From Poa pratensis (Eukaryota > Streptophyta > Magnoliopsida > Poales > Poaceae): a stretch of 64,000 nt of DNA. The position numbers were made by a program, and so were the translations under genes. Positions within the stretch are counted from its first letter, which is position 1. Every line of letters starts with the position of its first letter. The notes beneath the pieces were generated by a model that searched no databases, had not been told where the DNA came from, and worked only from the letters and a program-made list of their open reading frames with translations. Positions 57,573-64,000 of the stretch are shown here, in pieces. The DNA lies in the NCBI GenBank assembly GCA_947311845.1, contig CAMZMU010000027.1:46254758-46318757 (forward strand), written 5' to 3'.

Positions 57573-57788
57573 GTCGCCACCTAGGCGCGACCTATGCAAC
57601 ATCTGATCGCCACCCAGGCGCGATCGACCCTTGTATCAGAAACCGGCTGCCACCTAGGCGCGGCCGTAAACTTTGTATCATCTCTGGTCGCCACCTAGGC
57701 GCGACCGACCCCATGTATCACCATGGATCGCCACCTACGCGCGATCCAACCCTATGTATAACACTCGGTTGCCACCAAGGCGCGACCT
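57573..57788. repeat. Six tandem palindromic units in the Gypsy 3' non-coding region
   Basis: Units of about 33-41 bp each contain a GGTCGCCACCTAGGCGCGACC-type core or a close variant, in which GGTCGC and GCGACC are self-complementary. They lie between the integrase stop and the 3' LTR. Confidence 0.88.
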
Positions 57789-57789
57789 T

Positions 57790-58431
57790 ATGTGTCATCA
57801 TAATCAAAGCTTATCATAGCTTAGCCTATCATGGCAATATCATTATGTTTCTTGGGGTCTTTGTTACCCTGAAACAGCCAATTATTGGCAATTATCAAAT
57901 TTACCTTAAGTTGGATTGCTACTCGCATTATGTGGCCAAAGTACTGGGGTGTGGCGTCAATCGAGCTTGATTGCCTATCATGGCCGCTCTCGACCCTGAA
58001 CACACATGTTCCTAGGAAATACTGAGTCGCGCGAGTGCCTCAGATGGCCTAACTAGAGGTCGATGTACTGCTTATAGTACGGCAACACCAATTACAATTA
58101 CTTGTATCTTAACAATTGTTTTATTCATGATATCAAGTTACAGGTGATGACCTTCAGAATTCTCTGAGAAGAATTGAGATGATTACCACGATACATCCTC
58201 TCAATCCTTGGGGGCTACATCATATTATCATCAAAAATTTGAAGATGGATCGTCATCAAGTTCTGAAGCTATCAGGCTACTCTAACAAAGAAGCTCACGA
58301 AGTCAGATGATCTTCCAGGTGCGAGTCAAGGCCAATCCTGCACAATTATAAGTCGCGAAATAAGGAAAAGCGCGGCCTAAACATTCAAGATCAAGAAATA
58401 CTATGAAGTTCAGGCCACGCTTGGGGGCTAA
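57790..58431. other. Gypsy 3' non-coding region and polypurine tract
   Basis: No ORF of note. The polypurine tract TTGGGGGCTA (58421-58430) directly precedes the 3' LTR. Confidence 0.7.
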
Positions 58432-58911
58432 TGTCGGGGGAATGATTAACCCGCGACTTAAGGCTGCGCTATCATTGTTGGGCCACGTGAAAGATGGGCC
58501 AATCTCGCATCGCGACTCCATAAAGGAAAGTTCCAGAAGGTCGGTGCAAACTTGCCTTGGAAGACAAGAAAGATAATCAGGCTTCGTGTAGAACTCTTGT
58601 AACCTGACGAGCCTCTGTGTATATAAAGAGGACTCGCAGGACTTAGAGCGGGTCAAACTATCAAGCCCAAAACCCTAGCTCATACGGCGAGTACCAGATC
58701 GGATCGCCTCCATTGTAACACCTCGATTATCATATCAATACCAATCTAGGGTAGGCAGGAAGTAGGTCTTTTACCTCACATTGAGGGGGCCGAACCTGGG
58801 TAAATCTGTGTTGATCTTTGTTCCTGCGATCCCAAGCTCGGAGATGCTTGACTCGCGTAATCCCACACCTACAAAGTCATCTATGACACCTGACGTGACA
58901 AACCCACGACA
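58432..58911 (+). repeat. 3' LTR of the Gypsy element
   Basis: 480 bp, identical to the 5' LTR except for four substitutions, at 58519, 58657, 58669 and 58873 (approximate positions). Confidence 0.95.
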
Positions 58912-59088
58912 GGTAGGAGGTCGCCGGAGTCGAGCATCGCTGCGACCGCGGAGACGGCGGCGGCGGAGGATGACGCCGGGAGGGAGCCGACGGACTCGGC
59001 GAGCGAGTCCAGCTGTGAGATCCTGGCTCAGGGCTTAATAGGATTGATAGGATACTCATATTAACAAGTTGCAACTTCTTTTCCGGAT

Positions 59089-59176
59089 CTCATCTGAAAA
59101 GAACTCCGAGGTTAAGCGTGCTTGGCCCGGAGCGATTTGAGGATGGGTGACCGACCGGGAAGTCCTTCCCGGGTGC
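59089..59176 (+). ncRNA. 5S rRNA-derived segment in the 5' LTR of Cassandra
   Basis: GTTAAGCGTGCTTGG (A-box region) and GGATGGGTGACC followed by GGGAAGTCC (intermediate element and C-box region) match plant 5S rRNA internal promoter sequence, with diverged flanks. It may be transcribed by RNA polymerase III but is not a functional 5S gene. Confidence 0.8.
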
Positions 59177-59540
59177 GCACGAGTGAGGACAAATTGCACA
59201 GAAAAGACTAGTGTTGATCTGTGGGGCCAGTCTAGAGATCCTAGAGAGCTGCCAGGGGTGACAGGCCTGGTCCGGGGGTGGGCCGGGGTGTTACATTTGG
59301 TATCAGAGCCGACCCTCGCGGTTACACGGGCGTGTGCGGGTCAGGGGCGCGGACATGTGGGACATGTGCCGGCACTGGACGCACAGACGGGTGCCAAGGG
59401 GGAAGTTCCTGGACTGTGGGTTGACCGACGAGGGCGTCGGTCTTCTAAGGGGGGAAGGATGTGAGATCCTGGCTCAGGGCAGATTGATAGGATACTCATA
59501 TTAACAAGTTGCAACTTCTTTTCCGGAAGCTCATCTGAAA

Positions 59541-59622
59541 AGAACTCCGAGGTTAAGCGTGCTTGGCCCGGAGCGATGTGAGAATGGGTGACCGACCGGG
59601 AAATCCTTCCCGGGTGCGCACG
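59541..59622 (+). ncRNA. 5S rRNA-derived segment in the 3' LTR of Cassandra
   Basis: Second copy of the same 5S-like segment, with small differences from the 5' copy (gtgagaatgggtgacc against ttgaggatgggtgacc). The intermediate element thus carries a change here. Confidence 0.8.
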
Positions 59623-59880
59623 AGTGAGGACAAATTGCGCAGAAAGACTAGTGTTGATCTGTGGGCCAGTCTAGAGATCCTAGAGAGCTGCCAGGGGTGA
59701 CAGGCCCGGTCCGGGGGTGGGCCGGGGTGTTACACCAGCGCCGCGGCGCGGGAAACGGCGGAGCTCGAGGATGGGGATAAGATCGAGCCAAGCTCCTTCC
59801 AGCATCAGTTCCAGGCCTTCCGGCACGTTTTGGCGTCAACCACATCATTTAATTCTGGAACACTGTGCGTGACGGGATAG

Positions 59881-60306
59881 GTTTTACCGTAGTAAAAAAA
59901 TTCTGATGGGTAGCGTTGACACAAATCCTGATGAGCTTGGAGGGACAGGATTTTCAAGGTATGTGTGCTCGGGAGCCAAATTGGATTTCCGCTTATAGAC
60001 ACGAAATAGAAATAGCTTACGGTGTTTTTGGCAATCCGCAACATGTGGTTGTCCAAATCTCGAAGCATGCGTGTACGTTTCAAGATAGGCCGGGGCGCGT
60101 GAGCCCAAGTGGCCATGGCGCGGCAAAGTTCAGATCTCGAAACACGCGTGTACGTTTCAGGATAGGCCGGGGACACGTGAGCCCAGGTAGGATTGCGTTT
60201 TCGCATCCACGTCCTACAGTCGCCCCGCCCAGCAGCACAAGCAGCCCTGAACAAACGCTGCCTGCTACCTAATCTTCTTCTCGCCGACGCGAGCGAGCGC
60301 GCACAA
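59881..60306. other. Upstream region of lipase copy 2
   Basis: Contains a diverged 50-bp direct repeat (aaacacgcgtgtacgtttca at 60128 and gaagcatgcgtgtacgtttc at 60061). No clear TATA box. The last 50 bp before the ATG match the leader of lipase copy 1. Confidence 0.5.
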
Positions 60307-61683
60307 ATGGACGCGAGCCAGTGGGTCCTCCTGTCCAGCGCCCTGGTCGGCGCCAGCACGTCGTGGCCCGAGCTGCTCGGCTCCGCACACTGGGACGGCC
60401 TCCTCGACCCGCTTGACAACACGCTCCGCCGCCTCGTCCTCCTCTGCGGCGACCTCTGCCAGGTCACCTACGACTCCTTCAACTCCGACGCTCACTCCAA
60501 GTACTGCGGCACCTGCCGCTTCTCCAGGGCGACCCTCTTCAGCCGCACGCAGTTCCCAGCCGCGGCCGACGTCGCCGTTGCCGCCAACCTCTACGCCACC
60601 GCGGCGACGTCGCTGCCGGCGGGGTTCATGGTGCACTCGCTCTCCCGCGAGGCGTGGAGCAAGGAGTCCAACTGGATAGGCTACGTCGCGGTCTCCACCG
60701 ACGCCGCCGCCGCCGCCACGGGCCAGCGCGTCATCTACGTCGCGTTGCGCGGCACCATGCGGAACCTGGAGTGGATTGACGTGCTGATGCTCAACCTGGT
60801 CGCCCTCGACGCCATCCTGCCGGACGGCGACCCTGCCCGCGGCCACGCCCGCGTCATGAATGGGTGGTACGTCATGTACACCACCACCAACGAGCGGTCG
60901 CCCTTCTCCAAGTACAGCGCGCGCGACCAGCTGCTGGCCGCGGTGCAGGAGCTGGTCGCCATGTACAAGGGCGAGAGCCTCAGCATCGTCTGCACCGGCC
61001 ACAGCCTCGGCGCGTCGCTGGCCATGCTCTGCGCGTTCGACATGGTGGTGAACGGCGTGTCCAAAGTGGACGACGCATACTTCCCGGTCACGGCCATCGT
61101 GTTTGGGAGCCCGCAGATCGGGAACCCGGAGTTCAAGAAGCGGTTCGACGAGCTGCCCAACCTCCGCGCACTGCACGTAAGGAACAAGCCTGACATCTTT
61201 CCACTCTACCCGAGCAACGTTCGTGGCTATGTCAACGTCGGCGACGTGCTCTCCGTCAACTCCAAAAAGTCCCCCTACGTGAAGCCCGACACCACCAACG
61301 TTGGTGACTACCACAACCTGCAGGGCATCCTGCACACGGTGGCCGGATGGAATGGTGAGGACGGCGAGTTCGCGCTGCAGGTGAACCGGAGCATCGCGCT
61401 GGTGAACAAGTCGTCGGCCTTCCTCAAGGAGGACAACCTCGTGCCGGAGTCTTGGTGGGTTGAAAAGAACAAGGGGATGGTGCTGGGGCCAACTGGTGAC
61501 TGGGAGCTCGAGCAGCCTGTGCCTGAGAACTTGCCCGTCCCACCGGTCGTCAACGGTAAGGTCATCGACGACGAAGTCGCCACCACCCCGAGCACCAATA
61601 ATGAGCCCAAGATACCAGAGAAGGGCAAGAAGAATGCCAGGGGAACCAAGTACCTACCTGCATGCTTTGGAGGGGTTAATTAG
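60307..61683 (+). CDS. Phospholipase A1-II / class-3 lipase, copy 2, intact (458 aa)
   Basis: Intronless gene. It would hydrolyse the sn-1 acyl bond of phospholipids or glycerolipids, releasing fatty acid. The N-terminal 120 residues (LCQVTYDSFNSDAHSKYCGT, then FMVHSLSREAWSKESNWIGY) are typical of plant PLA1-II proteins, and no transit peptide is obvious, so a cytosolic location is likely. The lipase core includes VIYVALRGT (about 142-150), the nucleophile elbow GHSLG with Ser233, VFGSPQIGN, an acidic segment NKPDIFPL with Asp296 and a His segment YHNLQGILH (336-343). The Asp and His roles are by family analogy. The C-terminal tail is Pro/Lys-rich and ends ACFGGVN. The first ATG matching copy 1 was chosen; an upstream ATG in frame at 60193 has no support. 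Length is slightly above the usual 400-420 residues because of the tail. Confidence 0.93.
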   Translation: MDASQWVLLSSALVGASTSWPELLGSAHWDGLLDPLDNTLRRLVLLCGDLCQVTYDSFNSDAHSKYCGTCRFSRATLFSRTQFPAAADVAVAANLYATAATSLPAGFMVHSLSREAWSKESNWIGYVAVSTDAAAAATGQRVIYVALRGTMRNLEWIDVLMLNLVALDAILPDGDPARGHARVMNGWYVMYTTTNERSPFSKYSARDQLLAAVQELVAMYKGESLSIVCTGHSLGASLAMLCAFDMVVNGVSKVDDAYFPVTAIVFGSPQIGNPEFKKRFDELPNLRALHVRNKPDIFPLYPSNVRGYVNVGDVLSVNSKKSPYVKPDTTNVGDYHNLQGILHTVAGWNGEDGEFALQVNRSIALVNKSSAFLKEDNLVPESWWVEKNKGMVLGPTGDWELEQPVPENLPVPPVVNGKVIDDEVATTPSTNNEPKIPEKGKKNARGTKYLPACFGGVN

Positions 61684-61835
61684 TTTGTGAATAAGTGAAT
61701 GATTAAACGATCCCGTCATTTACCTTTTTTTTGCAGTTGTGAATAGTGGCCTGTGATGTGATCTGTTGGCACAAACATTGATGTGTGGTCTATCGTAATA
61801 CCGTGGTTTAGGCCTGTTTGTACCACAGAACTAGC

Positions 61836-61997
61836 TAAATACTGAAACGATTAATATTCTATCAAGAAAAAATCTTTACAGGTTGTATCTGAAGTCTACG
61901 AGAAAATAACAGGCAACCATGCCAATTAGTGTCGAGACCATGAACCTTTTGTTTTTTGCAAAAAGAGATCATATACCTTGACTTGTCAACTCCGAAA
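61836..61997. repeat. Downstream segmental-duplication block, copy 2
   Basis: Matches 18838-19000. Here it directly follows the lipase 3' flank, which is taken as the ancestral arrangement. Confidence 0.85.
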
Positions 61998-62038
61998 CAA
62001 CAAACGACCATTTGGTTGAAGGAGGCTAGCCGGCCTAA

Positions 62039-62252
62039 GAGCACGTACAACGGGGGGCGCTAAAGAGGAGGCGCTAGGAAAAGAATTCCACTCGTTTTGG
62101 CAGTTGCCATGGAAATACTGCCCTTTTTTCAGCACCGAAGACAAAACAAGCGCTGGACGCTTGCAAAATACACTAAAAATTCTACCTGTAGCGTCCGACG
62201 CTTGCGTTTTGACTTTTATAGCGCCTGCCTAAGCGTTGCCCACTGTACATGC
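62039..62252. mobile_element. Tourist/Harbinger-like MITE
   Basis: GAGCACGTACAACGGGGGGC at the left and GCCCACTGTACATGC at the right form imperfect inverted ends. The left flank is TAA, the usual Harbinger target. The right flank was replaced by a CACTA end. Confidence 0.5.
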
Positions 62253-62339
62253 CTAGTAGAAAACCGACCTTTAGTCGCGGGTCCAGAGGGCCTTTCGTCC
62301 CGGTTCTGGACCCGGGACTAAAGGGTCGGGACTAGAGGA

Positions 62340-62364
62340 GGGGGGGGGGGGGGGGGGGGGGGGG
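62340..62364. repeat. Poly(G) run of 25 bases
   Basis: An uninterrupted G tract inside the CACTA subterminal region. Its exact length is doubtful, as homopolymers are error-prone. Confidence 0.85.
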
Positions 62365-62537
62365 CTCTTTGGTCCCGGGTGTCCACGACCCGCGACCAAA
62401 GTGTCTCCATGTGGGCAGCGCTGCGCGCGCCACGCCCGGAAATACCAACCGGGACCAAAGTGTTTCTGTTTTTTTTATATTTTAGTTTCGTTTTTTTGTT
62501 TGCTTTTTGTTTCGTTTTTTATTCACTAGTAGAAAAC

Positions 62538-62725
62538 ACATAATAAGTAATCATACAAACACATAAAGTCATACACATAATAAGTAATCATATACATAAA
62601 GTCATACACATAATTAATGACCGGGAGTATGATTCATAACATACATGCATGGCCGGGAGTTTATACTACACCGAAAGCATGTTTCTCACACGTCAAGGAC
62701 GGACAGCTACTACACCGAAAGCATG
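62538..62725. repeat. Short AT-rich direct repeats near the CACTA 3' end
   Basis: cataataagtaatcata occurs twice (62539 and 62576) with cataaagtcatacacata, and ctacaccgaaagcatgttt occurs twice (about 62664 and 62710). Confidence 0.75.
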
Positions 62726-62730
62726 TTTCT

Positions 62731-64000
62731 CTACGGAATACAATAAGTATCACCGTGATAAAATTCTCCGTTTTTGTTCAGGACCTCCCTGTTCAAAAAT
62801 CCCGCCAATTCCTCTTGAATTGCTTTTAGGCGCAGTTGTGGTAGTAGCTTGTCCTGATCTTTTTCCATCTAGATCAATATAAGAAATATATGTGTGAGGT
62901 GTTTGAAATCATCATAAATTAATTTATGAATGAAATTCAACCTAATATTTGAATATTGTATACATACGTTTGCAGTTCTGGTTTGTCTATTCCGCTCAGT
63001 GACAAAAAGACGAATGTACTCGAAAACGTAGTAGGCACATAAATTTGTCCCTTGTGCCTGCTTCATACACCACTTTACAAAAAAAAGAATTTAATCGAAA
63101 TAACAATCAAGCATGATAATGGTATTGAAACTGAAATTAAATAGTTGCGCAGACATATATATGTACTACTATACTTACGTTGGTTTCATAAAAATACAGC
63201 TTATCTACCCATTTCCCTTTAACCTTCTTCTTAAACCGTTCCCAAACCCTGCCCGGCAGAAAAAAATAATGAAATGAGTTATTAATTAGTTGATATCACA
63301 AATGAACGAAAGAGGTCGATATAGAGTGATGATGACTGAAATTACTTGTCAAGAATTTCTTTCAGGTCGTCCCACAAGTCCATACTTTTCCTTAACGAGT
63401 CCATGACTTGAACGACTCCTTGGTCAACTCTAATGATTAGCAAAATCCAGTGGTCTCTGCACACGTTTATATGTCCATGATTCATCGACTACACTAAAAA
63501 CAAGGAGTAAGCAAAATAGAATGTATAGAAGAGGTAAAATAACACTCACGAGAAGTTGTAAGGAAAAAGTATTTCTTCGCAGGTATTTTGCCTCACTAAA
63601 CACTTGAGCAAGTTATTATCTATGACTTCGGCATTGTACTTGACGACAACTGAATGAAAGAAATATGGGTCAATGAACCCAATACTAAAGACGCGGTTTC
63701 TGCATTCAGTGATCTTCATTCTGCATACATAATAATATAGTTAGATAATTCACAACGAACGAGCTGAGCTAGAGACTTAATTAAATTGCAAAACTAAATC
63801 ACTTACAAACAATACAAACTGACGAGGGCTTTGTCGAGGGAGTCTTGGTTGAATAATTGAAAAATTTCCGAAAACGGCACATACATCGAGTCATCCTAGA
63901 AATGGAAATGGAAATGCTCTTTCTTGACTGAAACCCAGAAAGCATCATGTTTGGCCTCTACGACATGCTCATACCACGTATACAAACGGCGCAGTTGTGT
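62731..64000 (-). CDS. ULP1-like cysteine protease (C48) domain of a CACTA second gene, partial
   Basis: Six minus-strand exons with GT/AG borders: from the window edge to 63807, then 63720-63550, 63456-63346, 63248-63179, 63072-62968 and 62868-62731. Motifs in order: FSEIFQLFNQDSLDKALVS; CRNRVFSIGFIDPYFFHS; CEEILFPYNFS; DHWILLIIRVDQGVVQVMDS with catalytic His and Asp; MKQAQGTNLCAYYVFEYIRL with the Gln and catalytic Cys; and a terminal QEELAGFLNREVLNKNGEFY. The H-D-Q-C set of C48 proteases is therefore complete. Its role in CACTA elements is unknown; SUMO/ubiquitin-like deconjugation is only an analogy. One TAG stop lies in the first exon seen (about 63896), so the gene may be inactive or splice there. 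The N-terminal part is outside the window. Confidence 0.75.

Larger units (their letters stand above)
50872..58911 (+). mobile_element. Ty3/Gypsy LTR retrotransposon, complete (8040 bp)
   Basis: Two 480-bp LTRs, a primer-binding site, gag-pol and a polypurine tract are present, flanked by a perfect 5-bp target duplication GGTAG (50867-50871 and 58912-58916). Domain order is gag, protease, reverse transcriptase, RNase H, second RNase H, integrase. The extra RNase H before integrase and lack of a chromodomain fit the Tat/Retand-type lineage. The LTRs differ at 4 of 480 positions, so insertion is recent. The coding region nevertheless carries several frame breaks. Confidence 0.95.
59014..59734 (+). 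mobile_element. Cassandra-type TRIM retrotransposon (721 bp)
   Basis: Two LTRs (59014-59295 and 59460-59734) with TGTGAGATCC...GTGTTACA ends enclose a 164-bp non-coding interior. The primer-binding site TGGTATCAGAGC (initiator tRNA-Met type) is at 59298-59309 and the polypurine tract AAGGGGGGAAGGA at 59447-59459. A 5-bp target duplication, CCAGC, lies at 59009-59013 and 59735-59739. Both LTRs contain a 5S rRNA-like segment, the defining trait of Cassandra. No protein is encoded, so it relies on enzymes from other elements. It lies in the armadillo pseudogene. Confidence 0.95.
49990..59880 (-). pseudogene. Armadillo-repeat protein gene, interrupted by two retroelements
   Basis: Three host segments on the minus strand join in frame once the insertions are removed: about 59850-59740, 59013-58917, and 50871 to about 50165. 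Readable pieces are SRAAALDSLAESVGSLPAS, then SRDKAVFVLVAFA, then QAAAAGVLRNIAGFPDLLSA and RTEAAMALAELCNVGKASKE, the helix pattern of plant ARM-repeat proteins. Damage in addition to the two retroelements: a frame change near 59780, two near 50700-50810, a foreign 31-bp patch at 50519-50549 followed by a stop, and loss of both gene ends. It would have been a protein-protein interaction scaffold; which ARM subfamily is not clear. Codon use is strongly GC3-biased, as in native grass genes. Confidence 0.8.
62251..64000 (-). mobile_element. CACTA transposon, 3' part, running off the window
   Basis: A slightly mutated terminus, CCTAGTAGAAAACCGACC, at 62252 is followed by subterminal motifs built on cgggactaaagg / ggtcccggg. 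The 1.3 kb at the window edge encodes, on the minus strand, an ULP1-like C48 domain typical of CACTA second genes. A different subterminal motif shows it is not the family of the 34-45 kb element. The other end is outside the window. Confidence 0.75.

Noticed and set aside
59089..59622. Two 5S rRNA genes in tandem
   Set aside because: The 5S-like segments are inside LTRs with TG/CA ends, PBS, PPT and a target duplication, and they are diverged from true 5S.
60265..61335. 356-codon minus-strand ORF opposite lipase copy 2, and a similar one at 12336-13277
   Set aside because: Both are shadows of GC3-rich lipase coding sequence on the other strand; no recognisable domain.
62524..62537. A second CACTA terminus (CACTAGTAGAAAAC) inside the right-hand CACTA
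   Set aside because: No inverted partner or target duplication was seen, and no subterminal array follows; kept as part of the element.

Overview
The window looks like a grass (Poaceae) nuclear genome, most likely a large, transposon-rich Pooideae genome such as a Triticeae species. The reasons are GC-rich intronless grass-type coding regions, Stowaway MITEs, CACTA elements, a Sirevirus-like Copia element, a Cassandra TRIM, plant-type Helitrons with CTAG 3' ends, and a plant V-ATPase B gene. This assignment is inference; no species marker is present. I recognise no tRNA, prokaryotic or organellar gene.

Layout. 1-4.95 kb: minus-strand vacuolar ATPase subunit B gene with introns, carrying several small deletions, with a small cysteine-rich (defensin-like) gene on the opposite strand in one intron. 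5.9-8.7 kb: a hAT-type MITE, a Stowaway MITE and a solo LTR. 9-10.3 kb: LINE-like GC-rich debris. 10.3-12.1 kb: Helitron H1. 12.4-13.8 kb: first copy of a class-3 lipase / phospholipase A1-II gene (frameshifted). 14-18.7 kb: an LTR-less retroposon with target-site duplications, a foldback element, and an RNase H-like ORF split exactly by Helitron H2. 19-26 kb: satellite-like repeats and a NAM-associated-domain pseudogene hit by a minus-strand, 5'-truncated Sirevirus-like Copia element.

28.99-49.76 kb: best read as a four-element nest. A plus-strand Helitron holds a minus-strand Helitron, which in turn holds an 808-bp hAT-like element and an 11.1-kb CACTA transposon. The CACTA carries an intact 1128-codon TNP2-type transposase and a second multi-exon gene ending in a degenerate ULP1-like domain. 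50-59.9 kb: a minus-strand armadillo-repeat pseudogene interrupted by a complete 8.04-kb Ty3/Gypsy element (480-bp LTRs, 4 differences) and by a complete Cassandra TRIM with 5S rRNA-like LTRs. 60.3-61.7 kb: second, intact lipase copy. 62.25 kb to the end: left part of another CACTA element, encoding on the minus strand an ULP1-like protease domain with all catalytic residues visible.

The two lipase copies and a matching downstream stretch (18.84-19.0 and 61.84-62.0 kb) show that the locus is an old local duplication, with copies now about 48 kb apart. The sequence between is mostly nested mobile DNA. Most ancestral genes here are broken. Intact reading frames belong to lipase copy 2, the CACTA transposase and the ULP-like exons. 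Because several defects are single-base indels, assembly error should be excluded before the pseudogene calls are taken as final.
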